A stretch of DNA of 64,000 nt from JAMXLO01 sp963719805 (GCA_963719805.1 CAVRDF010000008.1:1550001-1614000), one strand, 5' to 3'. Counted from the first letter of the stretch, positions 24,147-33,850 are shown. A program made the numbers and translations. The notes: a model not told the origin generated them from the sequence alone.

Positions 24147-25007
24147 ATGCAATCAGCAACGACGAAACGGACTCTGCTCCGCGGCGCTGCGGTTCTCGCA
24201 GCAACTGGCGGCATCCTCTCAGCCCGAGGCGCGCAGGCGGCGACGCCGCCGCTATGGGAACAGATCAGCAGCAGTGGCACGATGCGCGTTGCCGTCATCA
24301 GTCATCGGCCGCCGTACATCTATGACAACGACGGCACGTATAGGGGCTTTTCCATCGTCATGGCGCAGGACCTCGCCAAGGCATTGGAAGTGGCGATGGG
24401 CAAGCCGATCAAGATCGAGTGGGTGGTGACCACCTGGCCAACGTCCGTGCTGGATATCCAGTCCGGCAGGGCAGACATCTTCTTTGGATTTGCGTTTTCG
24501 CCCGAGCGCGCGCAGGCGATGGACCTGATAGGACCACTCTACGAGGTGCCGGAAGTTGCCGTGCTGGGCCGGGACGTCAGCATCGGCGATGCATGGAGCG
24601 ACCTGAACAAACCGGATATCGCAGTCACCGCGGCGATGGGCACCACGGATGAACAGGCCGGCCGCAAATACCTGCCGAACGCGACGATGCGCGCGATGAA
24701 GAACTTCAACGACGCCGTGCTGGATGTGCAGTCGGGTAATGCAAAGGCGCTGATAACCTCGGCGATCATCGGGTTCGGAACGCTCAGCTCGAATCCAAAT
24801 CTGACGAACATCCGTGTGCTGAAGCCCATCGTGTCGGGGCCATCCGGAGCAGGATGCCGCAAGGATGGCGATGGACGGTTCTTCGAGTTCTGCCAGGGAT
24901 TTTCCTGGGCGTATCGTCACTCAGGCATGAGCAAGCGCGTCATCCTGGCCGCAATGCAGGAACTCGGCATGAACATGTCGAAGCTGCCATCCGACATCGA
25001 ATTCTGA
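24147..25007 (+). CDS. Family-3-type extracellular solute-binding protein
   Basis: 286 residues from ATG 24147, with GGGGGAG upstream. The signal peptide has a basic start (TTKRTLLRGAAVLAATGG) and ends near RGAQA. The mature protein begins SGTMRVAVISHRPPYIYDND and has YRGFSIVMAQDLAKALEVAM, QSGRADIFFGFAFSPERAQA: the pattern of amino-acid/organic-acid binding proteins of ABC systems. No permease or ATPase gene is adjacent. Its stop abuts the convergent ligase stop (25007/25008). Confidence 0.85.
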   Translation: MQSATTKRTLLRGAAVLAATGGILSARGAQAATPPLWEQISSSGTMRVAVISHRPPYIYDNDGTYRGFSIVMAQDLAKALEVAMGKPIKIEWVVTTWPTSVLDIQSGRADIFFGFAFSPERAQAMDLIGPLYEVPEVAVLGRDVSIGDAWSDLNKPDIAVTAAMGTTDEQAGRKYLPNATMRAMKNFNDAVLDVQSGNAKALITSAIIGFGTLSSNPNLTNIRVLKPIVSGPSGAGCRKDGDGRFFEFCQGFSWAYRHSGMSKRVILAAMQELGMNMSKLPSDIEF

Positions 25008-26612
25008 CTACGCGCCGGCGAGCCGGTCCCAACTGTTTCGCCGCAGATCGTCAGTTTCCGCCAGCAGCGCCGGCTTCTGCACCTTGCCGCTGGTGGAACG
25101 AGGCAGCGGCACAGCGCGGTATTCCAGATAACGCGGCACCTTGAACGAAGCGAGTTGGGTGCGGCAGTGCTCGATCACGCGTTCCGGCGGCATATCGCTC
25201 CGCATGACGTCACTGGACAGAACGAGATAGGCCTTCACTTCCTCGCCACGCTGTGCATCGGGAACCGGCACTGCCGTCGCCTCGGCAATGCCAGGCAACA
25301 TCAACAGCACGTTCTCGACCTCGGTGGCCGAGATATTTTCGCCGGCGCGGCGGATCATTTCCTTGATCCGGCCAACGATAGTGACAAAGCCACGTTCGTC
25401 CTGCCGCGCCAGATCGCCGCTGCGAAACCAATCGCCGTGGAATGCCGCCTCGGTTGCCTCTGGCTTGCGCCAATATCCTTGCAGCAATCCTGGACCGCGG
25501 AACAGCAACTCGCCTTCCTGTCCCACCGGCAGCGTGTTGCCGTTCAGGTCGGCAATGCGTGCCTCGCGAAACGGCGTGGGCATGCCGCATGATCCCGAGC
25601 CGGTCATCTCCGAGGCGACCAATGGCGTGTACAGCCCCGCGCCGATTTCTGTCATGCCAAATGCCGCACGCAACGGAAATCCGAACCGCTGCTCAACCGC
25701 GGCGTGCAGCTCCTTGCGATGGATCGAGAGGTTGGCGCGGACGATCGCGTTGTCTCGATCATTTGGCGTTGGCGCTATGGAAATATGCGCGTCCATCGGA
25801 AACCAGCAGTAGTCGATGCGGTAAGTGCGGAGCCATTCGGCATAGTGTGTCAGGCTGATGTGCGGCGCCACGAACAGAGTGGCACCCTGGTAAAACGCCA
25901 TCAGCAACAGCCATTGCGGCGTCATGTAGAAGAACGGGTTGGCCGCGAAGATGCGCTGGAAATGCATGCCGTCGGCGGACGAGTATACCTTCGCGCACGT
26001 CAGCCAGTAGCGCTGCGACAGCAGACAGCCCTTCGGCAAGCCCGTGGTACCCGAGGTGTACTGGATGTTCATCAAGTCATCGATGCCGACATGCGATGCG
26101 GTATCCGTATCAACTGCTTCCGACAGCAGCGAATGCCACGGCGTGAAGCCCGCGGGCGCGTCGCCCACCACCACCACGTGGCTTGCCGGCAACTCCAGCC
26201 GTGCGTCCGCCAGAACAGGCAGAAACGCTGCATCGAGCACCACGATCTCGGCCTCACTGTCGGTGACGGCGTAATGCAGCTCGCGGCCGGTGTAGCGGAC
26301 ATTCACCGGCACCATCACCGCGCCGATGCGCGCCAACGCCAGCCAGCTCAGCGGAAACGCCGGCACATTCGGCAGCATCACCGCAACCTTGCATCCCGCA
26401 TACACGCCGAGCGACCGCAATCCGCTCGCACAGCGTGAAACCTGTTCACGCAGCTGCGCATAGGTGACGGTGTCGCCGGTAGCGATGAAGTGCCACGCAA
26501 CGCTATCGGGATTGGCGATAGCGCGTTCGGTCAGCAACGCGTCGATGTTGCGCGGCAGTGGCTCCTGCTCGATTGCTCGATGGCGCGCCAGCACGGTAGG
26601 CATCCAATCCAT
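25008..26612 (-). CDS. AMP-dependent acyl-CoA synthetase/ligase
   Basis: 534 residues if ATG 26612 (MDWMPTVLARHRAIEQEPLP) is the start; the frame is open to 26696. The adenylate motif is YTSGTTGLPKG, FGMTEIGAG is the second core motif, and GDWFRSGDLARQDERGFVTI with GRIKEMIRRAGENISATEVE forms the hinge and C-terminal domain. SGKVQKPAL holds the catalytic Lys. It activates a carboxylic acid to its CoA thioester, as in caiC/crotonobetaine- or benzoate-type ligases. The context suggests it feeds the neighbouring hydratase-like enzyme. Confidence 0.92.
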   Translation of the reverse strand: MDWMPTVLARHRAIEQEPLPRNIDALLTERAIANPDSVAWHFIATGDTVTYAQLREQVSRCASGLRSLGVYAGCKVAVMLPNVPAFPLSWLALARIGAVMVPVNVRYTGRELHYAVTDSEAEIVVLDAAFLPVLADARLELPASHVVVVGDAPAGFTPWHSLLSEAVDTDTASHVGIDDLMNIQYTSGTTGLPKGCLLSQRYWLTCAKVYSSADGMHFQRIFAANPFFYMTPQWLLLMAFYQGATLFVAPHISLTHYAEWLRTYRIDYCWFPMDAHISIAPTPNDRDNAIVRANLSIHRKELHAAVEQRFGFPLRAAFGMTEIGAGLYTPLVASEMTGSGSCGMPTPFREARIADLNGNTLPVGQEGELLFRGPGLLQGYWRKPEATEAAFHGDWFRSGDLARQDERGFVTIVGRIKEMIRRAGENISATEVENVLLMLPGIAEATAVPVPDAQRGEEVKAYLVLSSDVMRSDMPPERVIEHCRTQLASFKVPRYLEYRAVPLPRSTSGKVQKPALLAETDDLRRNSWDRLAGA

Positions 26613-26795
26613 CGTCGCGTTCACCCGCACCTCGCGTCCGCCGATCAAACAGCGGACCAATATCGCTCGATACCATCGACGCCAGTGAAAGGCCAAATCA
26701 TCGGAGCGATGGCCTGACGCGGGCTATCCGTTTGACGCACCTCGCTGTCATCTCCACGCTGACCCATCTTGAAGTCGATGCAAGGGGGAGCGCAC

Positions 26796-27782
26796 ATGGG
26801 TCGCCGAGGCAAGGGTCTGACGTTGGCAGTTTGCTTGGTTGGCGTGACTGCCTTTTACAGCGGCGTGGCTCAGGCGCAGACCACGTTGCGGCTTGCCCAC
26901 GCCAGCAGTAGCGCCAGCTTGATCGACCAGGCCGTGCAGCGCTTTGCCGATGAAGTGAAGCAGGCCACCGGCGGACAGCTCCTGATCCAGGATTTTCCCG
27001 ACGGTCAGCTCGGTGACGAAGGACCGATCGCGGAAGGTGTGGGCTCCGGCTCGATCGACATCGGCCTCGGAGGCGTCGTCGATGCGATCGACCCGAAGCT
27101 TAATGTCGTGGCGCTGCCTTTCCTGTTCCGCGACCTCACCAACGTGCACGCGTTTCTCGATGGCCCCCAGGGTCAGAAGCTGAAAGCGCTGGGTCAGGAC
27201 CGCGGATACGTCATGCTCGGGTTCCTCAACTCGGGCTTTCGCAACTTCGCCAATAGCCGGCGTCCAATCGTCGAGCCGGCCGACCTTCGCGGAATGAAGA
27301 TCCGCACCCCGCCGATACCGGTGATCCTCGATACGATGAAGGCGCTTGGCGCCCTGCCGCAAGCAATCCCGTTCGGCCAGGTATACACGGCACTGCAATC
27401 GCACGTCGTGGACGGCATCGAGCCGGAGATCCGGGATTTCCAGGATCAGAAGTGGTTCGAGGCCGCGAAGTTCCTGACCATCTCCAACTACATCTGGACC
27501 GCGAATTTCTGGTACATGAACAAGGACCGCTACGATGCCCTGCCGGCAGCGCAGCGACAGGCGCTCGACAAGGCTGCGGCGGATACCGTCGCCTGGTACC
27601 GGGCGCAGCTCGACAGCACATATGCCCGAGTGCTGGGTGAACTGAAGGCCAAGGGCGTGCAGGTCAACACGGTCGAGCCGGCGCCGTTCCAGGCAAGCGT
27701 CGCCCCGGTCTATGCCCACTACGAAGAGGCCTGGGGCAAGCCGTTCGTTCAGGGTGTCGTTGCCGCCGCGCGGGAGAAATGA
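26796..27782 (+). CDS. dctP: TRAP transporter solute-binding subunit DctP
   Basis: 328 residues from ATG 26796 with GGGGGAG at a good distance; an upstream ATG lacks it. The signal peptide (LTLAVCLVGVTAFYSGVAQA) is followed by TTLRLAHASSSASLIDQAVQ and FPDGQLGDEGPIAEGVGSGS. The conserved region MKIRTPPIPVILDTMKALGA includes the Arg that contacts the carboxylate of the ligand in DctP proteins. It delivers an organic acid to the DctQM permease encoded directly downstream. The ligand is unknown. Confidence 0.94.
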   Translation: MGRRGKGLTLAVCLVGVTAFYSGVAQAQTTLRLAHASSSASLIDQAVQRFADEVKQATGGQLLIQDFPDGQLGDEGPIAEGVGSGSIDIGLGGVVDAIDPKLNVVALPFLFRDLTNVHAFLDGPQGQKLKALGQDRGYVMLGFLNSGFRNFANSRRPIVEPADLRGMKIRTPPIPVILDTMKALGALPQAIPFGQVYTALQSHVVDGIEPEIRDFQDQKWFEAAKFLTISNYIWTANFWYMNKDRYDALPAAQRQALDKAAADTVAWYRAQLDSTYARVLGELKAKGVQVNTVEPAPFQASVAPVYAHYEEAWGKPFVQGVVAAAREK

Positions 27783-28222
27783 CGCGCCTGCCGCTGGCGG
27801 TCTTCGGCGTTGCCGCGCTGCTGGTGATGGTGGTCGCGACCCTGCTCGCCGTCGCAACCCGTTTCCTTGGGATCACTGGCCTCGAGTGGTCGTACGAGGT
27901 CGCCGGCATCGCCTTCGTCTGGACCACATTCCTGGGCGCCGCACTGGCCGAGCAGCGCCGTGAGAACGCGGCATTCGAAGTGCTGCGCGCCAGTGCCGCG
28001 CCCTGGATCCGCGCGCTGCTTGAGAGGCTCGCGGCGCTCGTCCTGCTGCTGATCGGGATAGCGCTCTTGGTCAGCGGCATCGCCACGATCAGCCGCTTCG
28101 GCTGGGTACCGACGCCGTTGCTGCGCTGGCCGGGCGTCGTCCAATCGGCGGCGGCACCTGTGCTCGGCATCTGCCTTTGCCTGCTGGCGCTGCCACGGCT
28201 GATCGGACGAATGCAGCGATGA
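27779..28222 (+). CDS. dctQ: TRAP transporter small permease DctQ
   Basis: 147 residues, four TM helices. LGITGLEWSYEVAGIAFVWT and GAALAEQRRENAAFEVL are the family pattern. It overlaps dctP and dctM by 4 bases each (ATGA), so the three are translated together. DctQ forms the small membrane subunit that shields the elevator domain of DctM. Confidence 0.92.
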   Translation: MTRLPLAVFGVAALLVMVVATLLAVATRFLGITGLEWSYEVAGIAFVWTTFLGAALAEQRRENAAFEVLRASAAPWIRALLERLAALVLLLIGIALLVSGIATISRFGWVPTPLLRWPGVVQSAAAPVLGICLCLLALPRLIGRMQR

Positions 28223-29505
28223 CAGTCGCCATCCTGATTGGCGGCTTCCTGGCGCTGCTTCTGATGGGCATACCAGTGGTCTGGGCGATGGCGGTCGCGA
28301 CACTGGCCGCGGTCGCCGCGAGCCCGCTGCACCTGCCGCTATCCTGGTTTGCTCAACAAACTCTCCACGGCGCCGATTCCATCACCCTGTCGGCGATCCC
28401 ACTGTTCCTGCTGGCTGGCGGCGTGATGAACAGCGGCGGTCTCACACGCCGCATCGTGGGCGTTGCGGAAGCCGTGTTTGGCCGGGTGCGCGGCGGCCTG
28501 GGCCTTGCCAATGTCGCCACCTGCCTGGTCTATGGCGGCATCAGCGGCTCGGCCACCGCCGACACCGGCGCCGTCGCCGCGATCATGATCCCGGCCATGG
28601 AAGCGCGCGGCTACCCGCGCGACTTTTCTTCCGCCGTTACAGCCGCCTCCGGCACGCTCGGCATAATCGTGCCGCCAAGCGTGGTCATCATCCTCTACGG
28701 CGTGATCACCAACACTTCCATCGGCGGCCTGTTCGTCGCCGGCGTGCTGCCGGGGCTCCTGGTCAGCGCGGCATTCATGCTGGTCTCCTATGTGATCGGC
28801 GTGCGCAACGGCTTTCCGCGTCTGGCGCAATCTCCCGGCCTGCGCGGCTTTGCAATAGATGTCACCGCGGCGCTGCCGGCATTGCTCATGCCGCTGCTCA
28901 TCCTCGGAGCAATCGTCGGCGGCTTCGCAACGGCCACGGAGGCCGCTGGTCTCGCCGTGATCTACGCGCTTGCGGTCGGACTGCTGGTCTATCGCGAATT
29001 GCGGATACGCGACCTGCGAGGCATTGCCCGCGACGCGCTCGCCACGACCGGGGCGATCATGATGGTGATGGCGGTGGCGACACCGTTCGCCTGGGTCCTG
29101 ACAGTGGAGCGGGTGCCGATGGTCGCGGCATCCTGGATCAGTGGGCTGCATGCCTCGCCGGCGGTGACGATTACACTCGTGCTTGTGTTGCTGAAGGTCG
29201 TGGGATTCTGGCTCGATCTCGGGCCGGCCCTGGTGATCCTCGGCCCGATCCTGCACCCGATCGCTCGCACTGCCGGGTTCGGCGAATACCAGATTGGGCT
29301 GTTGTTCATCGTCACACTCGGTATCGGGCTGTTCACGCCGCCGATCGGCACCAACATTTTCGTCGTCTGCAACGTCGCGCGTATCGACATGTGGGCGGTG
29401 TCACGGCGTCTGGCGCCATACTGGGCGGCGAGTGTTGCCTGCGTCGTTCTGCTGGCGCTGGCCGCGCCACTCACCGAATGGCTGCCGCACGTTTTCGGGT
29501 TATAG
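28219..29505 (+). CDS. dctM: TRAP transporter large permease DctM
   Basis: 428 residues from ATG 28219, about 12 TM helices. Signatures are IPLFLLAGGVMNSGGLTRRI, YGGISGSATADTGAVAAIMI and GTLGIIVPPSVVIILYGVIT, and LGIGLFTPPIGTNIFVVCNV near the end. It couples solute uptake to a Na+ gradient through the elevator mechanism. The aminotransferase gene starts 2 bp after its stop, which suggests that the imported acid or amino acid is that enzyme's substrate. Confidence 0.95.
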   Translation: MTVAILIGGFLALLLMGIPVVWAMAVATLAAVAASPLHLPLSWFAQQTLHGADSITLSAIPLFLLAGGVMNSGGLTRRIVGVAEAVFGRVRGGLGLANVATCLVYGGISGSATADTGAVAAIMIPAMEARGYPRDFSSAVTAASGTLGIIVPPSVVIILYGVITNTSIGGLFVAGVLPGLLVSAAFMLVSYVIGVRNGFPRLAQSPGLRGFAIDVTAALPALLMPLLILGAIVGGFATATEAAGLAVIYALAVGLLVYRELRIRDLRGIARDALATTGAIMMVMAVATPFAWVLTVERVPMVAASWISGLHASPAVTITLVLVLLKVVGFWLDLGPALVILGPILHPIARTAGFGEYQIGLLFIVTLGIGLFTPPIGTNIFVVCNVARIDMWAVSRRLAPYWAASVACVVLLALAAPLTEWLPHVFGL

Positions 29506-29507
29506 CA

Positions 29508-30740
29508 ATGGCACAAGATCATCTCATCGGCGGTATCTCCAGCGCCGGCCGGGCGCTTCCCGGCGACAGATTGCTGATTGCCAGGGGCGCCGGCCCCGCG
29601 CTCTGGGACGCCAACGGGCGGCGCTATATCGACACGGCGCTGGGATTTGGCGGCACCGTGCTGGGGCACGCGCCGCCGGCGGTGATGGACGCGGTTGCGC
29701 GCGCGGTCCGCAACGGGCCGCTGCCCGCGTTTGCCCATCAGGCCGAGGAGGATGCCGCGGCGGCGTTGGCCGCCCACGCCGGACCGCTTGACCGTGCCGT
29801 GTTCACCAACAGCGGCAGCGAGGCGGTGCATCTCGCCTGCCGGCTCGCGCGTGTCCTCACCGGCCGTTCCCGCATTGCCAAGATGGCCGCGGGATATGAT
29901 GGCTGGTACGACGAGCAGGCACTAGGCAATGCCGGCGCGCCCGAGGCACGGCCGGAACCGAATCAGCGACCAGACAACGGCCGGATGATATTGCTGCGCT
30001 ACAACGACACGGCCGACACCGATACGCTGTTCGCCGAGCGTGACGACATCGCCGCCGTATTGGTCGAACCCATGCTCGCCAATGCCGGCTGTATCGTCGC
30101 TGACGCCGGCTATCTCACGCACTTGCAGGCAACGGCACGGCGACACGGCGCGCTGTTGATCGCCGATGAAGTGCTGATGGGCTTTCGCTTGCACGCCGGT
30201 CTCACGGCGCATGCACTGGGCCTCGACCCCGACCTCGCGACGGTCGGCAAGGCAATCGGCAGCGGCATCGCTGTCGCCGCTGTGCTGGGCCGGGACAGTG
30301 CGATGGCGCCTCTGGAGGATGGGCGCGCCAATCGTGCCGGCACCTACAGTGGCAATCCGGTCGCTTGTGCCGCCGTGCTGGCGACGCTTGCCGAACTCGA
30401 CCACCAGGATTACCCGGCGCTGCTGGCGCGAGGCGACGCGCTTCGCTCGCGCGTGGAGACAGCGTTCCGTGATGCGGGACTGCCGCTCGCGACAAGCGGC
30501 TTCGGCAGCGTGTTCGGTCTCTGGCCGGCGGCGGCGGCTCCGCGGGACTACGCCCACGCATTGGCGACGGCACGCCCAGACTTCTCGCTGGCGCTGCACC
30601 ACGCGCTTAGGGCTCGCGGCGTGCTGCTGATGCCGTCGGCGTTCGGTCGCGCCTATTTGTCGTTTGCCCATGACACCGCAACGCTCGACGAGATGGCGGC
30701 GGCGTTTCAGGCGGCCGCGCTAGCACTCGCGGCAGGCTGA
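29508..30740 (+). CDS. Class III PLP aminotransferase, glutamate-1-semialdehyde-aminomutase-like
   Basis: 410 residues from ATG 29508. VFTNSGSEAVHLACRLAR binds the PLP phosphate, LLIADEVLMGFR holds the PLP-ring Asp, and PDLATVGKAIGSGIAVAAVL the Schiff-base Lys. It resembles the GSA-aminomutase branch, but its place after a TRAP transporter argues for a catabolic aminotransferase or mutase rather than HemL. The stretch 30741-30850 after it holds no gene that I can support. Confidence 0.88.
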   Translation: MAQDHLIGGISSAGRALPGDRLLIARGAGPALWDANGRRYIDTALGFGGTVLGHAPPAVMDAVARAVRNGPLPAFAHQAEEDAAAALAAHAGPLDRAVFTNSGSEAVHLACRLARVLTGRSRIAKMAAGYDGWYDEQALGNAGAPEARPEPNQRPDNGRMILLRYNDTADTDTLFAERDDIAAVLVEPMLANAGCIVADAGYLTHLQATARRHGALLIADEVLMGFRLHAGLTAHALGLDPDLATVGKAIGSGIAVAAVLGRDSAMAPLEDGRANRAGTYSGNPVACAAVLATLAELDHQDYPALLARGDALRSRVETAFRDAGLPLATSGFGSVFGLWPAAAAPRDYAHALATARPDFSLALHHALRARGVLLMPSAFGRAYLSFAHDTATLDEMAAAFQAAALALAAG

Positions 30741-30850
30741 TCGTGTGCATGGACAGGCCAGCCGCCAAGACGGCCGGCCGTTCCGTCCGGACGGCGCCAC
30801 CGGCCACAAAGCGCCGGCAACGAGTATCCGGCCTTGGCCCAACGAAGTCT

Positions 30851-33013
30851 TCAGTCGTCGTCACGAAGCGGCAGTGAATATCCGGCAAGCGACAGCGTTC
30901 GAAGGACTTCGATCACCTGACCTTCAGCAACCGGTCGGCTGAAAAGATAACCCTGGGCCTCGGTGCATCCCAGGCACTCAAGTGTGTCCAGTTGCTGCGC
31001 GGTCTCCACGCCCTCGGCTGTAATGGTCATACCGAGGGTCTGACCAAGTGTGATCATAGCGCGCACGATCGCGACGCAGTCTGCCCGAGTGTCGAGTTCC
31101 CGGATAAAACTTTGATCGATTTTCATCCTGTCAAATGGAAACCGCCTGAGATAGTTCAGCGACGAATACCCGGTGCCGAAGTCGTCCAGCGAAATATGAA
31201 TACCCAATTCCTGTATTTGATGCAGTGTCTCCAACGTTTTCTCGGTGTCGTACAGCACCACGGTTTCGGTGACCTCCAGGTCAAGCCGGTCGGGACGCAG
31301 GCCTGAGTCGTGCAATGCGGAAATTGTCATGGGCACAAGGCCACTGTGCTTGAACTGCACTGCCGAGAGATTGACCGCAACCTTTAGTTCCTGCGGCCAC
31401 TGTGCAGCAGCAGAACAAGCCTGTTGCAGTACCCACTCGCCGATCGGCACAATGATACCGGTCTCTTCCGCAAGGGGGATGAATTGGTCGGGTGAAATGA
31501 TTCCCTTTGCGGGATGCCGCCAGCGCAGCAGCGCCTCAAAGCCGGCAACTGTCTTGTGCCGCGCATCGATTATAGGTTGATACAGCAATTCCAGCTGCTT
31601 CGCGTCGAGCGCCCGGCGAAGCTCGAGTTCCATGACGTGTCGCGCCTGCATGCTGGCGTCCAGTTCAGCGTGGAACAGACGATAGGTGCTGCGTCCGTCT
31701 GATTTCGCTCGGTACAACGCAAGGTCGGCACACTTCAGCAGGCGGTTGCCGTCCGGACCATCTTGTGGAGCAAATGCGATACCTACGCTTGCGCCGATCG
31801 CAATCTGATGTTGGGCAATCTCGAACGGTTCTTTGAGAAGCCCAATGATGCGCTCGGCGCATCGCGTCGCGTCCTGTGGCGATCGGATGTCGACCTGCAG
31901 TATTGCAAACTCGTCACCACCGAGGCGGGCGACCGTATCAGTCCCGCGCACGCCTTCCCGCAGGCGATCAGCTACAGCTTGCAGTAGCTCGTCCCCGATG
32001 GCGTGACCGAGCGTGTCGTTGACTGCCTTGAAGTGATCCAGATCGAGAAAATGCAGCGCGAAAACCCGGTCGCGCAATGCGAAGCCGAAAGCTTGCTCAA
32101 GTTTTTCGCGGAAAAGCATCCGGTTTGGCAGGTCGGTCAATGCGTCATACTGCGCGAGATGCGCAATTTCGGCTGCGTGCCGGCGGTCCTTGACCATACT
32201 CTCCTTGAATACCTGCACCGCACCGGTCATGGCACCGATCTCATCGCAGCGGTGCAGGTCAGGTACTTCGGCCTCAAGGTCTCCCTCCGCAAGCCTTGTC
32301 ATGGCCTGTGAGATACGCAGAAGAGGACGCGTGATCGCCTTCGTGGTCAGCAAGGCGATGACGATTGATAAGCTGCTTCCGAGCAAGACGACCAGGCCAA
32401 AGGAGAAGCGCATTTGCGCAAAACCTCTGTACAAATCGCTGGCAACCTCAACACGATGCAATTCAGCATGCACCCGTGCTTCTGCGAGCAGCATTCGAAG
32501 TCGAGCGAAGGATTCCTCCACGTAGCCCATCATCATCAGACCATAGGCGGCATCGTGCCGGGTAAAATCGATCATCTGGCGCGCCGCCCAGTCATAGCCG
32601 GCGATCGCGTCCGTGATGTCCTGCACGTGCGCCGCCGCGGTGGCACGCGCGTGATCTGCTGCGTCTTGAAAGGCCCTCATTTGCGCCACGATGGCATCCA
32701 GCAACTTGTTCAACCGCGCCGCTTCGGCCTCGACCTTCGATCGGTCCATTTCGTTCGCGGCTGTGGAACTGAGGTGGTAGAGTTCCGTTTGAAATCCGGT
32801 CAACGTGCCATCGGCGGTCAGTGCCCCCAGCAGTTCCCCGAAGGCGAGCTTGTCCAGGTTCGATACATCGGTCTCCTGACGCGAGAGATCGATGAGGGCC
32901 GTGCCCGCCATCGCCAGCATCGCGACGAGCACCACAAAAGGTGCGACAAGGTTCCTCGCCCAGAGTGAGTGCGTCCTGATCCACGCGATCGAGAAACGCC
33001 CCGCGCATCGCAT
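30851..33013 (-). CDS. Membrane GGDEF-EAL cyclic-di-GMP protein with HAMP domain
   Basis: About 720 residues from ATG 33013 (a GTG at 33058 would overlap the upstream gene). Order: TM1 (LVAPFVVLVAMLAMAGTALI), helical periplasmic sensor of about 150 residues, TM2 (FGLVVLLGSSLSIVIALLTT), HAMP (RPLLRISQAMTRLAEGDLEA), GGDEF with intact LGGDEFAIL, EAL with FEALLRW and LDDFGTGYSSL. Both catalytic domains look competent, so it could make and break c-di-GMP. The Cache gene ends 19 bp upstream of the start, a likely sensory partner. Confidence 0.93.
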   Translation of the reverse strand: MRCAGRFSIAWIRTHSLWARNLVAPFVVLVAMLAMAGTALIDLSRQETDVSNLDKLAFGELLGALTADGTLTGFQTELYHLSSTAANEMDRSKVEAEAARLNKLLDAIVAQMRAFQDAADHARATAAAHVQDITDAIAGYDWAARQMIDFTRHDAAYGLMMMGYVEESFARLRMLLAEARVHAELHRVEVASDLYRGFAQMRFSFGLVVLLGSSLSIVIALLTTKAITRPLLRISQAMTRLAEGDLEAEVPDLHRCDEIGAMTGAVQVFKESMVKDRRHAAEIAHLAQYDALTDLPNRMLFREKLEQAFGFALRDRVFALHFLDLDHFKAVNDTLGHAIGDELLQAVADRLREGVRGTDTVARLGGDEFAILQVDIRSPQDATRCAERIIGLLKEPFEIAQHQIAIGASVGIAFAPQDGPDGNRLLKCADLALYRAKSDGRSTYRLFHAELDASMQARHVMELELRRALDAKQLELLYQPIIDARHKTVAGFEALLRWRHPAKGIISPDQFIPLAEETGIIVPIGEWVLQQACSAAAQWPQELKVAVNLSAVQFKHSGLVPMTISALHDSGLRPDRLDLEVTETVVLYDTEKTLETLHQIQELGIHISLDDFGTGYSSLNYLRRFPFDRMKIDQSFIRELDTRADCVAIVRAMITLGQTLGMTITAEGVETAQQLDTLECLGCTEAQGYLFSRPVAEGQVIEVLRTLSLAGYSLPLRDDD

Positions 33014-33032
33014 GAACAGTGTGGAGCTACCT

Positions 33033-33515
33033 CTAGTCGTGGTAATAGCCGACACCACACACCACGTCGTTGGTACAAATCACAAAGGCTGACTTCCTTT
33101 GGATCCGTTTGGTGACGGGATTGGGCCACTTGAAGTCAACCCAGCCCTGTCCCTGACCAAAGCCTGTCTTCACGATTTCCAGATTTGGTTCCCGGCCATC
33201 CGGGTCTTTGATGTGCAGCAGGTTCTTGCCGACGAAAAGTGGATTGCCGCCATGCGCCTTGTTCATGCCGTCGCGGTCATAACAGAACACATACAATTCG
33301 CCCTGCACGAAACCGCCATCAGGACGAGTGAAGTCGGCAAACGCTTTTTGCTCGCCAACCTGCACGATGTGGGCCGCAGCCCGCTGGGAGAAGGCTTGGG
33401 CCTCCTCTGGCGTGGCGGCGTGACTGGCCGCGGGCATGAACGGGCAGGTGGACAGTAGGACGACTAAAATGCTCGAGGCCGGTGAATACTTCACGCGCAA
33501 CACCTCCGCGGCCAT
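33033..33515 (-). CDS. Periplasmic single-Cache-domain protein
   Basis: 160 residues with a signal peptide (about 1-33, ending PAASHAA) and one Cache_2-like domain: FADFTRPDGGFVQGELYVFC, YDRDGMNKAHGGNPLFVGKN, GWVDFKWPNPVTKRIQRKSA and the terminal VVCGVGYYHD. Stand-alone Cache proteins bind small ligands in the periplasm. It is co-directional with and immediately upstream of the GGDEF-EAL gene, so it may feed a ligand signal into that protein. Confidence 0.88.
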   Translation of the reverse strand: MAAEVLRVKYSPASSILVVLLSTCPFMPAASHAATPEEAQAFSQRAAAHIVQVGEQKAFADFTRPDGGFVQGELYVFCYDRDGMNKAHGGNPLFVGKNLLHIKDPDGREPNLEIVKTGFGQGQGWVDFKWPNPVTKRIQRKSAFVICTNDVVCGVGYYHD

Positions 33516-33821
33516 TTTCGCATCCGAGGCCTAAGAGTTACTAAACGACGCCGTGCCGCGCGGCCTTGCCGGCATGTTCCTGCCAGCCATGGGCGCCATC
33601 CCGGCGCGGCAGGCGATGGTGGATTTCGGCGCCACGTTCGGCACAATCAGGATGGGTTCGCCCTGCCCGGCCGCCGCCGTTGTGAGCGCAAGTGATTGAA
33701 AACGTGCGTTGGTGGAGGATGCGTCCGCCGTGTTTGCGAATCGAGGTGCGGCAGTTCCACGGAAGGATCGTGATTGCCCGGGCACGTCCGTGATGCGCCG
33801 GCCCGAATAACGCGTATTTTG

Positions 33822-33850
33822 TTGACTTTCCGGAATTTGTCACATATCGG
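33822..33850 (+). promoter_or_regulatory. Candidate promoter for the small membrane protein gene
   Basis: TTGACT at 33822-33827, 17 bases, then TATCGG at 33845-33850, about 26 bp before the ATG at 33876. The -35 is near consensus and the -10 weak. The rest of 33516-33821 shows no gene I can support. Confidence 0.35.

Noticed and set aside
26613..26696. Upstream extension of the acyl-CoA ligase
   Set aside because: The open frame continues to 26696, but the extra residues (Trp/Arg-rich) do not resemble the family and lack a clear ribosome binding site.
29391..29507. N-terminal extension of the class III aminotransferase
   Set aside because: It overlaps the end of dctM; the ATG at 29508, 2 bp after the dctM stop, matches the family start.
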